This document shows positions 24,368 to 33,023 of a DNA stretch of 48,302 bases, in pieces. The translations under genes and the position numbers were made by a program. This DNA comes from a virus. The notes beneath the pieces are model-generated. The model was not told the DNA's origin and searched no databases. It saw only the letters and a program-made list of their open reading frames with translations. Every line of letters begins with the position of its first letter. Positions within the stretch are counted from its first letter, which is position 1. The stretch is taken from the IMG/VR virus record IMGVR_UViG_3300009094_000026, positions 1 to 48,302 of that record; one strand, given 5' to 3'.

Positions 24368-26701
24368 CTATTTCGCAGCGTTTGGGGGCGATTTCGGCAG
24401 CACCGGGGCCTCGCCGCCCCCGGCCGCACCCGCCCCGGCCACTGGCACGGTGGTGGCAGCAGGCTGGCCGTTGTCGCTCACTACGATTTTCGTACCTGTG
24501 CTACCGATGGTTACCTTGCCCAATGGGATGCGTATGAACCGACGATGTTCCTTGATGCGACGTTTGATGACACGAATGCGTCCGGTAGGTCGACCTTTCA
24601 TATCCTCCTGGGTGTACAGTTCGGCATCCTTGACTTCCTTCAATACATAATCGGATAACGTCCAGGCACTCACCGAACCAGATCCATGGCGTTTGACGAT
24701 TTGCAACGCGACAAGGTCTTGCATCAGGCGCTGTATCGTGGCAAACGGGTAGTGAGTTTTGGCAGCCATTTCCCGCATTGAGATTGGGGCCATGTTTTCG
24801 GTCCCACCCATTGCGCCAACGCCAATCAGGGTCCGCAACACATCCTCATTCCGCTGACTGATGGTATCCAGCATCACCTTCTTGATGAGATGATATTCGA
24901 CCTCAGTCACCTCCACCTTGTTGTAGACCATCGCCATGCCGCGGGCCAGCTTCGCCAGTTGCTGACCGAGACGGGTACCAACCTCCGCCATCGGTCGCGA
25001 CATCACGATATCATTTCGGTAGAAATCCCTTGAGACCGAGCCACGCATACGCGCTCCGAACTTCGCAAGGGCAACGATCTTGGAGAGGATGGCTTTCGGC
25101 ATTCTCGGGGGCTGACGACTTGCACAAGTCCTTTCGAGGAAATTCTTAACGACATCGACAAGTTCGACACGCATGGCCGTTTCTCGGTCCGCGTTTTCGA
25201 TCGCCTTTCGGATGACCTCATTTTCAGACTCATGATGCAGATTGTCGCCTACCAGAAATTTCAAGAACCGTTCGCCAAGGGCCGCGTGCTGTTCCGCAAG
25301 GTCATAGATCCTAGGAGTCGTAGCGGCCAGGATTGTGAACCGACTTTCGTAGGTCCTGTCGACGCCATTCCCGAATGACTTCCCGCATCGCCCGTCGTAG
25401 GCATCCCGCAAAATACCAAAGATCTCCTTCTGCTCGCGATCGGGGAGACTCAGGATTGAGGTGAAGTCTTTGACGACGAGAACTTTCCCATCCAGTTTTG
25501 GTATGAGAGAAGGGTCCCCCGTCTGCCCAGTAAAGTTGGCGCCCGAAATCAAGGATGGTGCTGTCAACGTCGACGTAGCGTGGGTCATCTCCACTTCCTG
25601 CAATGAGGAGACTATCGCCGTCTTCGCGGAGCCAGGCGGTCCCACCAAAAACATCCACACCGGAGAGCCGTCGATACGTTGTGACAGTACCACGGCCATC
25701 ATCACATCGATGACTTCGGTCGTCCGGAGAAACAGCCACCGGTTGAAGACATCGTGGACATCTCGTAAAGTAGGTGGGTGCGTCTTCCATTTGGACTCTG
25801 GCTCCTTACGTTTCTTGATTGTGATCTTACCGCTCTTTGAGACTACGGTCTCCCGTACTGGTTCCGACGGCGAATCCCACTTCGGCTTTCGATTGAACCG
25901 ACGCTTTAATCGCTCCCAGCAGATGTCTGGGGTATCGCGAATCGTCGTTCCGTAGACGATCCAATCTCTGGTGTCGAAACCCACTGGCACTTCGTCGGGC
26001 CAATGAACGAAGGTCAACTTGCGAACCCGACCTTGCAATCGTTCAAGTAAGATCTCTTCGCCCTTGCGGCCCGCCGGGTCATAGTCGTACAATGAATGGA
26101 CGGTACGCCCCGAGAACCAAGACACCCAATCTTTCTTGAACGTCCCTGCACCCGGCACTCCAACAACCACACCGGGTTCGTTCAAGGTCTTCAAGAGCCA
26201 CCGCAACGCAATGGTGTCCCATTCGCCTTCGCACAAGTAGACCGGGTCCTTCTGGTTCTCCTTCAGAAGTTGGGCACGGAACAACCCCACATGACATCCA
26301 GACGTTGACATCATCAGCTTCGAACGGATGTTGTACTTCCGAATGTCGACGTAGTGTCCGTAATAGTCTTGGATAGGAAACGTAAATGCTTGACCATCCC
26401 ACCCCATTCCCAATCCTTCGAACGCCGTCTTCCGAAGTTGCCGATTCTCCGCCAACTGACGAACCATCGATCCCTTGAGATCCTGCGCGTAGCGTTCGCC
26501 AGTCAGCTTCAAAAACTGGGAGATGTTTCCGGATAGTCCCGCAGACTTGCTGTCCCACAATCCGAGCTTCGTGTTTACATAGAACTTATCATCCTTCCCA
26601 GAAAACGGACAATAGCCGAACGTTTGATTTCCACGCTCACCGGTAAATTCAACTCCGTGAGCTTCGAAGATCTTCAACAGATTCTTCTTTTCACTCATCA
26701 C
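24368..26701 (-). CDS. Primase-helicase: TOPRIM domain plus AAA+ ATPase
   Basis: A 777-residue protein combining DNA priming and unwinding. Residues 25-65 look like a primase zinc domain that has lost most cysteines (only CPFS remains near 31). Residues 150-215 are a TOPRIM fold, with CEGEWD at 157 and DYDPAG at 206. Residues 300-560 are an AAA+ ATPase, with VGPPGSAKT as Walker A (353-361), ILAATTP as sensor 1 and GERF as arginine-finger candidate. The GPPGSAKT form is closer to MCM-type than to DnaB RecA-type helicases. A winged-helix-like region lies near 620-700. The tail is Ala/Gly/Pro-rich. Start GTG 26701, overlapping the polymerase stop; ATG 26698 is an alternative. Confidence 0.8.
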   Translation of the reverse strand: MMSEKKNLLKIFEAHGVEFTGERGNQTFGYCPFSGKDDKFYVNTKLGLWDSKSAGLSGNISQFLKLTGERYAQDLKGSMVRQLAENRQLRKTAFEGLGMGWDGQAFTFPIQDYYGHYVDIRKYNIRSKLMMSTSGCHVGLFRAQLLKENQKDPVYLCEGEWDTIALRWLLKTLNEPGVVVGVPGAGTFKKDWVSWFSGRTVHSLYDYDPAGRKGEEILLERLQGRVRKLTFVHWPDEVPVGFDTRDWIVYGTTIRDTPDICWERLKRRFNRKPKWDSPSEPVRETVVSKSGKITIKKRKEPESKWKTHPPTLRDVHDVFNRWLFLRTTEVIDVMMAVVLSQRIDGSPVWMFLVGPPGSAKTAIVSSLQEVEMTHATSTLTAPSLISGANFTGQTGDPSLIPKLDGKVLVVKDFTSILSLPDREQKEIFGILRDAYDGRCGKSFGNGVDRTYESRFTILAATTPRIYDLAEQHAALGERFLKFLVGDNLHHESENEVIRKAIENADRETAMRVELVDVVKNFLERTCASRQPPRMPKAILSKIVALAKFGARMRGSVSRDFYRNDIVMSRPMAEVGTRLGQQLAKLARGMAMVYNKVEVTEVEYHLIKKVMLDTISQRNEDVLRTLIGVGAMGGTENMAPISMREMAAKTHYPFATIQRLMQDLVALQIVKRHGSGSVSAWTLSDYVLKEVKDAELYTQEDMKGRPTGRIRVIKRRIKEHRRFIRIPLGKVTIGSTGTKIVVSDNGQPAATTVPVAGAGAAGGGEAPVLPKSPPNAAK

Positions 26702-28839
26702 GCCGCCATCTTCTTAGGAGCACCACCAACGATCTCTGGTGGGAGAACAATCTTCGTTGGCCGTGACCAACGAGTCTTGGCGATTTTCATTTCAACCGGC
26801 AGTCGGACCGGCAACCCGAGACGCTTACTATCCTTCTGCATAGCTCGGATGATATCCTTCATCAGCTCGATACTATGCAACTTCTTTGGCAACTCGATAA
26901 TGACTTCGTCGTGTACAGTCAGGAGCAGTCTCACTCCCAACCGATACCAATCCGTCTCCTTCAACATCTCGTGAATGTTGATGAGACCGTTCTTCATCAC
27001 ATCCGCCGCGGTGCCTTGAATCAAGTAGTTAACTGCACGATACGCGTAGTCTGGTTCGAACGTATAGCGACGACCAAATGGACTGTAGATCTCTCCAACC
27101 TGTGTCGCCTCAGCAATGAGGGCAGACATAAACCGTTTGACACCGGGGAGCTTGGCTTCGTAGCCGGCCACGAACTCCTGTGCAGTATCGAGGTCGGATT
27201 TGAGAAGCTTCGCCACCTTGGGAACACCGCCCCCATACAACTTACAGAACATGATCAGCTTAGCGCACTTGCGGTAATAATCTTTGTGTTCGTCGAAGTC
27301 GTCGCGACTACTGAAGACTTGTTTGGCGATGCCTCCGTGATAGTCCTGTCCAGACATGAGGGCCGCTTGCATGGCCTTCTCGCCGGACAGATAGGCGAAC
27401 AACCAAACTTCAATCTGCGAATAGTCGGGTAGATACCAAATGCAACCAGGACGTGGACCAAAAGCTTCACGCGGTCTCGATTGAATATCCGCCTTGCGTC
27501 GGCCGGTGGTCTCCGACGCTACTTGTTGAAGGTTCGGATCAGAACACGACAGTCGGCCGGTAATCGCTCCTGTCTGTTTGAAGTTGGGATGAAGCGTCCA
27601 TACTCCTGGCGACTCCTTCAACCAGTAGCGACGGTACACATGGAGAAATGAATTGTTTGTCTGCTGTGCCGCATTGTGTTCTAATACGGCTTTGGCCAAC
27701 GGGTCTGGTGGAACCTTAATATACCGCGCACCGGTCTTCCGATTACGAAGCCACTTGCCACCAATCGGCAGGTGCTCGGTCTTCCGGTCCATATTGAACC
27801 ACTCGGCGCTCTGGATCACATACCCGGTTCCCATCTTTAGGAGATGTTCTCCGGTGAGCGAGTAGTTGAATGTCCCGGTCTTCTTGTTGAGTGTGCCAGT
27901 GAAGTTTGGTGGATGATGACGGGTCTCATAGAACACCTTCGACATCTCTGGGGTGCTCTTGTAGTTCAGACCTTCGCCACCATTCGCCGAAGCGATCTTG
28001 CGTTGCTCCGCTCGATAGTTATTGTAGAACTTAATCAAGGAACGTACACGCGGTCGGTGGATACGTGTGCCCGTGTCCTCCATATCTTTCAACACCCAGA
28101 ACAACTTGTGCTCTCGATCGCAAACCTCCTTGGTCCGTGCGTCGGCTTGGATCTGGTCCCACCACGCTTTGTAAATGAGCATGGAACGAACCGCGTCGCC
28201 AACAGCATATGGAGCGATGAAACTATCCGGACACAACCACATGTCCGACTTGGCGGGTTTCTTGCCACCGATGATCTTGTCGGCGATGGACCAACGTGTC
28301 TTCTTGGCCTGTTGCCGTCGCCGGTTGACTTCTTGGAGGAGCGTCTTCTCGTCGTCATCGGGATACTTGAAACGACGTTTGCAGAACTGCTTCAACGCGT
28401 AGGTGAGTTCTTGTCCACTCGTAGCGATATGGGCAATGATCTGCGTATCGAGGCAACGACCTCGCACTCGCATCCCGCCGTGTTCGGCCATCAAGATGTC
28501 GAATCGAAGGTTATGGCCGATCTTCGTAATGTCTTTGTCGTCCCAGAGTTCGGCAATCGCGGCGAGCTTTGACTTGTCGTGAAAGGAAACTTCTCTGGTG
28601 ATCGGATCAACGTGACCACGAAGATAGTCGGTGTTTCCGTCTTGGTCGCACATCGACCACACGAATGCGCGAGCAGGAACTACCGACCGTACTTCAATGT
28701 CAGGCTTCTTCTTCGTTCCGAAGTTCAGGATTAGCCGACGCCAATCACCGTATGGCATCATGCCGGTCGTCTCGGAGTCGATGGCGATTGCTTTGCCGCG
28801 AACCTTGAGACCCGAACGCGAACCCAGTCTAACTAACAC
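26698..28839 (-). CDS. Family A DNA polymerase with 3'-5' exonuclease
   Basis: About 713 residues. Residues 20-220 form a DnaQ-type proofreading exonuclease: IDSETTG, GHNLRFD near 108-114, and YAVGD near 211-215. The polymerase domain has the A family motifs: RLSCSDPNLQ near 429, motif A DYSQIE near 472-477, motif B R-x3-K-x3-F-x3-YG near 523-536, motif C HDE near 643-645. It should be the replicative polymerase. No 5' nuclease domain. The start is unclear: GTG 28839 gives an 11-base overlap with the upstream gene; in-frame ATGs at 28935 and 28983 would overlap it by more than 100 bases. Confidence 0.9.
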   Translation of the reverse strand: MLVRLGSRSGLKVRGKAIAIDSETTGMMPYGDWRRLILNFGTKKKPDIEVRSVVPARAFVWSMCDQDGNTDYLRGHVDPITREVSFHDKSKLAAIAELWDDKDITKIGHNLRFDILMAEHGGMRVRGRCLDTQIIAHIATSGQELTYALKQFCKRRFKYPDDDEKTLLQEVNRRRQQAKKTRWSIADKIIGGKKPAKSDMWLCPDSFIAPYAVGDAVRSMLIYKAWWDQIQADARTKEVCDREHKLFWVLKDMEDTGTRIHRPRVRSLIKFYNNYRAEQRKIASANGGEGLNYKSTPEMSKVFYETRHHPPNFTGTLNKKTGTFNYSLTGEHLLKMGTGYVIQSAEWFNMDRKTEHLPIGGKWLRNRKTGARYIKVPPDPLAKAVLEHNAAQQTNNSFLHVYRRYWLKESPGVWTLHPNFKQTGAITGRLSCSDPNLQQVASETTGRRKADIQSRPREAFGPRPGCIWYLPDYSQIEVWLFAYLSGEKAMQAALMSGQDYHGGIAKQVFSSRDDFDEHKDYYRKCAKLIMFCKLYGGGVPKVAKLLKSDLDTAQEFVAGYEAKLPGVKRFMSALIAEATQVGEIYSPFGRRYTFEPDYAYRAVNYLIQGTAADVMKNGLINIHEMLKETDWYRLGVRLLLTVHDEVIIELPKKLHSIELMKDIIRAMQKDSKRLGLPVRLPVEMKIAKTRWSRPTKIVLPPEIVGGAPKKMAA

Positions 28840-29290
28840 GGATGCTACGGGAGTAGCGTTGCAACCAGAACAAGAACGAACAACGATCGCAAATCTTCGG
28901 CGTCGTCTGCAACATATTACAACGCGTCGGTTCATCGCTCTCGCAGCGACGGTGTGACTCGACGAACAAGGCCGCATCTTCAATGATACGAACCTTGTAT
29001 TTCAACCAGAAATGAAACATCCCCATGTACACCGCGATGTCGATCATTCGCGATTCGGGCGACTCGCTTTCAACCTGACCTTCGATTACGAAACTTCGAA
29101 GGGCGATGTACTGCTTCCGAATCTTCGCCCAGAGATCTTGCTCGACTGTCATCTGACATTCCCACGCCGTCTGCAGTATCTCCAGGAAGGCGACTTTATC
29201 TGGATGGTAGTCGGCATTCTTCCGCCATTGGAGCTTGTTGGCGTCTTCGAAGAATGCCGCGACCTCTTCACTCATTTGCGTTGCATGCAT
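28829..29290 (-). CDS. DUF1599-like (Nmad1-type) helical protein
   Basis: About 153 residues from ATG 29290, which has GGAG six bases upstream; an ATG at 29302 is possible. The segment RKNADYHPDKVAFLEIL then QDLWAKIRKQYIALRSF and RMIDIAVYMGMFHFW resembles DUF1599, a family linked by others to nucleotide modification. The final 40 residues are Cys-rich and less conserved-looking, and they overlap the polymerase reading frame, so the true C-terminus may be shorter. The gene precedes the DNA polymerase in the operon. Confidence 0.55.
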   Translation of the reverse strand: MHATQMSEEVAAFFEDANKLQWRKNADYHPDKVAFLEILQTAWECQMTVEQDLWAKIRKQYIALRSFVIEGQVESESPESRMIDIAVYMGMFHFWLKYKVRIIEDAALFVESHRRCESDEPTRCNMLQTTPKICDRCSFLFWLQRYSRSIRVS

Positions 29291-29313
29291 CGTCGTCTCC
29301 ATCCACGAAAGAA

Positions 29314-29355
29314 CCCACCGACGTCGCTACCTAGGGCGGCAACAACGTCGGTGGG
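29314..29355 (-). terminator. Hairpin between the DUF669 gene and the DUF1599-like gene
   Basis: CCCACCGACGT (29314-29324) pairs with ACGTCGGTGGG (29345-29355), eleven base pairs around a 20-base loop, in the gap after the ssDNA-binding-like gene. It probably separates the recombination genes from the polymerase transcript. Confidence 0.55.
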
Positions 29356-29400
29356 GTTGGGCGCGGATCAACAACCTCCCAGCGGCTGACCCGACCCGAT

Positions 29401-30444
29401 CTATTTCTTGCTCTTCTTCTTGCCCTTCTTCGGAACGGACTTCGCGGGTGATTCCTCAACGGACGTAATGGCGTCGGCCTTGATCTTGACCGTCTTGCCC
29501 TTGTCGGTCTTGATCAGGACCTTACCTTCCTGCTCGAAGAGTTCGACGACCTCGCCCTTGATCTTGCCGGACTTCTTCGTCTCGGCCTTGACCACGGACC
29601 CGACGACGACGTCGACTTCATCTTCGACCTCTTCTTCTTCGTCGTCTTCTTCGTCTTCGTCCTCTTCGTCTTCCTCTTCGTCGTCCTCGTCTTTGGACTT
29701 GGATTTCTTGCCCTTCTTTTTCTTGCTGGGCTTCTCCTCCTCGTCCTCGTCGTCTTCCTCCTCGTCTTCTTCCTCTTCCTCCTCGTCGTCGTCAGACTCC
29801 TCGTCGTCATCGGACTCTTCTTCTTCCTCGTCGTCCGATTCCTCCTCGTCGTCCTCTTCTTCTTCGTCTTCGTCGTCCTCTTCGTCGTCCTCGTCGTCGT
29901 CCTTCTTCTTGGACTTCTTCTTGGACTTCTTCGGTTCGTCGTCGTCCTCGTCCTCGTCCTCTTCTTCCTCCTCGTCGTCATCTCCAACGAGGCCGTCGAC
30001 GTAGACGTTCTGGAACTCGCCCTTGGTCTTCAAGCGGACGCGGCACTTCGGCTTCGTCTTCTTGATGTCATCGAGGATGTCCTTGAGTTCCTTCTCCATG
30101 TCCTCGAGCTCGGACACATCGTAGCCCATCGCGTCGAGTTTGCGAAGCAAGTACTCCAGATGGTCCTCGGTCAGACCTTCGAAGTCGAGCTTCTCCTTGC
30201 CCTTGTATTCGCCATCCATGAACTTCCACGTGATGACGACCTGGACCCGCTTGTTCTTCGAGACACCGATCTTCGCATCGGTCGCCCGCATCCGATAGCG
30301 ACCGTCGTCGTATTCAGCGAACCCGCCGGTTGCCGCCTTCTCCTTCGCTTCGTCGAGATTCTTGTTGAGCCGGCGAAGGTACTTGCCGAAATCAACCCCA
30401 GATGACGACGACTTGCCTTTCGATTTCTTTTCCTTCTTCTTCAT
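29401..30444 (-). CDS. DUF669-like ssDNA-binding protein with long acidic region
   Basis: About 347 residues. Start chosen at 30444 because AGGAG lies six bases upstream. Residues 20-150 resemble DUF669: YDDGRYRMRATDAKIG, then EYKGKEKLDFEGL, ending in KGEFQNVYVDGLVG. DUF669 proteins bind single-stranded DNA beside Sak4 recombinases, which is the arrangement here. Residues about 155-285 are almost entirely Asp, Glu and short Lys/Ser runs, far beyond the acidic tail of typical SSBs. The last 60 residues contain an SH3/KOW-like strand set (VVGSVVKAETKKSGKIKG). The acidic part likely recruits partners or mimics DNA. Confidence 0.7.
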   Translation of the reverse strand: MKKKEKKSKGKSSSSGVDFGKYLRRLNKNLDEAKEKAATGGFAEYDDGRYRMRATDAKIGVSKNKRVQVVITWKFMDGEYKGKEKLDFEGLTEDHLEYLLRKLDAMGYDVSELEDMEKELKDILDDIKKTKPKCRVRLKTKGEFQNVYVDGLVGDDDEEEEEDEDEDDDEPKKSKKKSKKKDDDEDDEEDDEDEEEEDDEEESDDEEEEESDDDEESDDDEEEEEEDEEEDDEDEEEKPSKKKKGKKSKSKDEDDEEEDEEDEDEEDDEEEEVEDEVDVVVGSVVKAETKKSGKIKGEVVELFEQEGKVLIKTDKGKTVKIKADAITSVEESPAKSVPKKGKKKSKK

Positions 30445-30455
30445 GTGATCTCCTG

Positions 30456-31340
30456 TCAATGTTTACCGATCCGGAACTTCTTCTTCTTGACTGTGGTGGC
30501 AGCCTCCTCTTCGTCGATGTCCGACGACCGCGTCGGGACGTACTCGTTGTTGAACGCCGCGGTGACGTTCTTGTACGCTTCCTTGGCCGAGGTTCCCATA
30601 TCGATTCGACGAATCGGTTTCCCGTCTGGTGTGAGAAACCGTCCTTCGAGTCGATGTCCTGCCGAGACGTGGTCGTCGCCAAGGATCTGTAGAACCCGTC
30701 GTCGCTTGTCGTATGAATAGTACGCCCAGATGTCGACCGATCCTTCGACGAGGTCGCGCATCTTCTTGTGCATGGTCGGCATCATGCGGTCGTACGTTGC
30801 GCCGTCCCGTGTCTCCACTTCCACTTCTTGGGCATGTGAAAGGAAGATCACTCCCTTGCCGGAGTTGAGCAATTCACCAAACGTTCGTTCGAACTCCCTA
30901 CGATTCTCTCGCCACCCCTTGCCCCACTCCTCGTCGGCCAAGTCGTCGATGACCAACTTCTCGCAAGTGTAGTCTTCGACCATTGGGTACAACGGATCGA
31001 CAATGTCAACGACCACGGTGTCGAAGGTCTTGTCTTTTCTCAACGCCTTGATCGCCTTCTTGAACTTCCGCCAGCTGTTGATCACCACTGGGTAGAGACG
31101 TAGTGCCTTGCCACCCGGCTCCGTGAATAGGTGAATCGCTTTGCCGAACAACGCGGTCAACGACGTCTTGCCGATTTTCTTCTCGCCGAAGATCAGCCAC
31201 GTGTAGGCTCCCAAGGAATCTTCCGGTTCGGACCGCTCAGTAGGGAGTACGAACTTCTCCTCCCCAGTCTCCTCGCGCTCGCGAACCTTCTTTTTCTTGT
31301 CGGCCTTTTTGTGGCCCTTCAACTTCTTCAGGACGGCCAC
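30456..31340 (-). CDS. Sak4-like RecA-fold ATPase (AAA_24 type)
   Basis: About 294 residues from GTG 31340, directly after the upstream stop; the longer in-frame reading overlaps the upstream gene and looks non-coding. Walker A is GEKKIGKTS near residue 53, preceded by TWLIF. Walker B is DTVVVDIVDPLY near 110. VIFLSHAQEVEVETRDG near 168 fits the next strand, then a C-terminal LEGRFLTPDGKP. Such proteins act as single-strand annealing recombinases with DUF669 SSBs. The adjacent gene is exactly that. Confidence 0.75.
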   Translation of the reverse strand: MAVLKKLKGHKKADKKKKVREREETGEEKFVLPTERSEPEDSLGAYTWLIFGEKKIGKTSLTALFGKAIHLFTEPGGKALRLYPVVINSWRKFKKAIKALRKDKTFDTVVVDIVDPLYPMVEDYTCEKLVIDDLADEEWGKGWRENRREFERTFGELLNSGKGVIFLSHAQEVEVETRDGATYDRMMPTMHKKMRDLVEGSVDIWAYYSYDKRRRVLQILGDDHVSAGHRLEGRFLTPDGKPIRRIDMGTSAKEAYKNVTAAFNNEYVPTRSSDIDEEEAATTVKKKKFRIGKH

Positions 31341-31341
31341 G

Positions 31342-31554
31342 TTACTCGTCGTCCTCGGTCTTGACGTGGCGGATCTCCACGTTGTTCGCGCCACCGTTCG
31401 TCTCAAGCACGATGGTGCGACCACCCGTCGGCTTGTACGTCGCTTTGTTACCGTCGTCCGTGTCGTTGGTTTGTTTCATCCCACTGAAGAGTTGAATCTT
31501 GCACGTGGGATCGTCCACCATCTTTCGGACGATGTCTTTCAGTGCCTCATCCAT
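31342..31554 (-). CDS. 70-residue hypothetical protein
   Basis: ATG 31554 overlaps the radical SAM stop by eight bases. A short N-terminal helix (MDEALKDIVRKMVDD) leads to a small beta-rich region (TYKPTGGRTIVLETNGGANNVEIRHV). It resembles nothing I can name. Coupled to the Sak4-like gene one base downstream. Confidence 0.6.
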   Translation of the reverse strand: MDEALKDIVRKMVDDPTCKIQLFSGMKQTNDTDDGNKATYKPTGGRTIVLETNGGANNVEIRHVKTEDDE

Positions 31555-32713
31555 GACGAGCCTTCACTTTCAACGAGGCGAGTGGAATCACCTGACCGGC
31601 CACCTCTACCGGTGCAGGCTTAAGGGAATTACCATTCCCTGCGAAGACGTATTGACGCATCGTCTTCAGATGCTCTGCAACCATTAGCTGCAGCTTCTCG
31701 TCGGAATCCTTCGCGTATTCGGCTCCCGGCGGTTTGATGAGACCCTGACGCCATCCACCGTTGTAGCTGCACACAGAACAGGGTGTCATGTTACGGTTCT
31801 TCCGGAACAGCAATTCCCGAATCGCGTTCATCTGCACAGACTCCCAGATCTGCTGCAGCGATTGATTGGGAAACTTACCAACCGGTAACTGCGTCGACCA
31901 GTCGTAGCAGCACACAGGCACTACACCATTGTAGCCCATATTGAGTTCTCGGAACGGCCGTGTGCATTTCTTCTTAAGCGGCTCGGTGATTGGCTCCTGT
32001 CCCAAGAGATTCTGCAACGGCTTCTCCGGCGAGTTGCCAGCTTCGTTGTTGATATCCTTTGAGACCGGACGTCCGGTCTCCGCCCGCTTCTTCGTGTTCA
32101 CCTCTCCCAGATCGTCGAGCACAAAGATCTGTTGTCGGTTGGTCGGATACCGTCGATAGATCGAGAGATGATCTGGGTTGTCGTAGTAGTGATCCGTGAC
32201 CCGGATGTCTTTGTCCTTGGCGTATTGCTTAGCGTAGGCCATGAACATTTCATACCGAGTCTTATGTCGTTCATGCGGTTTGCCCCACCACCGCTTGTAG
32301 GCGTTGATAGCCAACAAGTTCAGACCCTTGGCAAACCATTCGTCAGCCGACGATCTGAACGTCTTCCAGTCCTCGATCTGGGAGCCGTTGGTCTGCAGTT
32401 GGATATGGGCGTTGGGATCCAACCGAATCGCTGCAATGATTCCTGCGAAGTTCTTGTGCAACGTCGGCTCACCATGGTTGTCGAGTTCGACACGCACCCC
32501 ACCAGGGAGCCATCGCTGAGTCTCCTTGAACATCGCGCGAACGAGTTCGACTGGCATCTCTCGATAGTCCGCCCACCCGGTGCCTGGGGTGTCTTTGGAA
32601 CGAACGCTATGGATGCCGCAGAACCAACAACTATAATTACAACCTTCCACAACCTCCAATTGTATGGACCACGGCAAGGCGACGAACGGTTTCTTTGGCA
32701 ACGAGATCTTCAT
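31547..32713 (-). CDS. Radical SAM enzyme with SPASM-like C-terminus
   Basis: About 388 residues from ATG 32713, coupled by ATGA to the small membrane gene before it; a longer reading frame upstream lacks support. The radical SAM motif CNYSCWFC (C-x3-C-x2-C, Cys25, 29 and 32) follows an initial strand. DNHGEPTLHKNF is the GxxE-like SAM-binding segment. Further cysteines (KKCTRPFRELN, VPVCCYDW, PCSVCSYNGG) resemble a SPASM or twitch domain for extra iron-sulfur clusters. The reaction is unknown. Enzymes of this type modify peptides, and others appear in DNA-hypermodification loci. Confidence 0.8.
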   Translation of the reverse strand: MKISLPKKPFVALPWSIQLEVVEGCNYSCWFCGIHSVRSKDTPGTGWADYREMPVELVRAMFKETQRWLPGGVRVELDNHGEPTLHKNFAGIIAAIRLDPNAHIQLQTNGSQIEDWKTFRSSADEWFAKGLNLLAINAYKRWWGKPHERHKTRYEMFMAYAKQYAKDKDIRVTDHYYDNPDHLSIYRRYPTNRQQIFVLDDLGEVNTKKRAETGRPVSKDINNEAGNSPEKPLQNLLGQEPITEPLKKKCTRPFRELNMGYNGVVPVCCYDWSTQLPVGKFPNQSLQQIWESVQMNAIRELLFRKNRNMTPCSVCSYNGGWRQGLIKPPGAEYAKDSDEKLQLMVAEHLKTMRQYVFAGNGNSLKPAPVEVAGQVIPLASLKVKARHG

Positions 32714-32844
32714 TTCTTCAACTCCGCCGCCAACGCCAACACGTTGGGCAGGCATAGCAGTACAACAATGAATAGGACAAAGACACCAATCGCGATCATT
32801 GACAGAGCGCCCCACGCAAAGAGTATAATCTCCAACCAAGTCAT
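32710..32844 (-). CDS. 44-residue membrane peptide
   Basis: ATG 32844 has AGGAG nine bases upstream. The sequence is one long hydrophobic segment (LEIILFAWGALSMIAIGVFVLFIVVLLCLP), possibly two short spans, then LALAAELKK. Its stop overlaps the start of the radical SAM gene (ATGA), so the two are probably made together. Function unknown. It is one of several tiny membrane genes on this strand. Confidence 0.6.
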   Translation of the reverse strand: MTWLEIILFAWGALSMIAIGVFVLFIVVLLCLPNVLALAAELKK

Positions 32845-33023
32845 TTCATCATCTCCTTCTTCTTCTGCTTGTCCATGTATTGGATATAACGCCACGCCGC
32901 ATACAGCACACGGTGAGCAATCGGATTCGAAATCGGCGCGTTGGCTGGAGCACCGGCATAGTTCGCTTCAGCGACCGCATCTCGTAGACGCTTGTACAAC
33001 GACTCCTCTTTCGTCAGACTCAC
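32841..33023 (-). CDS. 60-residue hypothetical protein
   Basis: ATG 33023 overlaps the glycosyltransferase stop (ATGA). A helical N-terminus (MSLTKEESLYKRLRDAVAEA) is followed by an Ala/Pro-rich stretch and a C-terminal aromatic helix (RVLYAAWRYIQYMDKQKKK). No family is recognised; four-base overlap couples it to the next membrane peptide. Confidence 0.6.
   Translation of the reverse strand: MSLTKEESLYKRLRDAVAEANYAGAPANAPISNPIAHRVLYAAWRYIQYMDKQKKKEMMK

Noticed and set aside
29408-30004. Poly-serine reading frame on the + strand
   Set aside because: It is the antisense shadow of the Asp/Glu codon runs in the DUF669-like gene, has no ribosome site and lies in a leftward operon.
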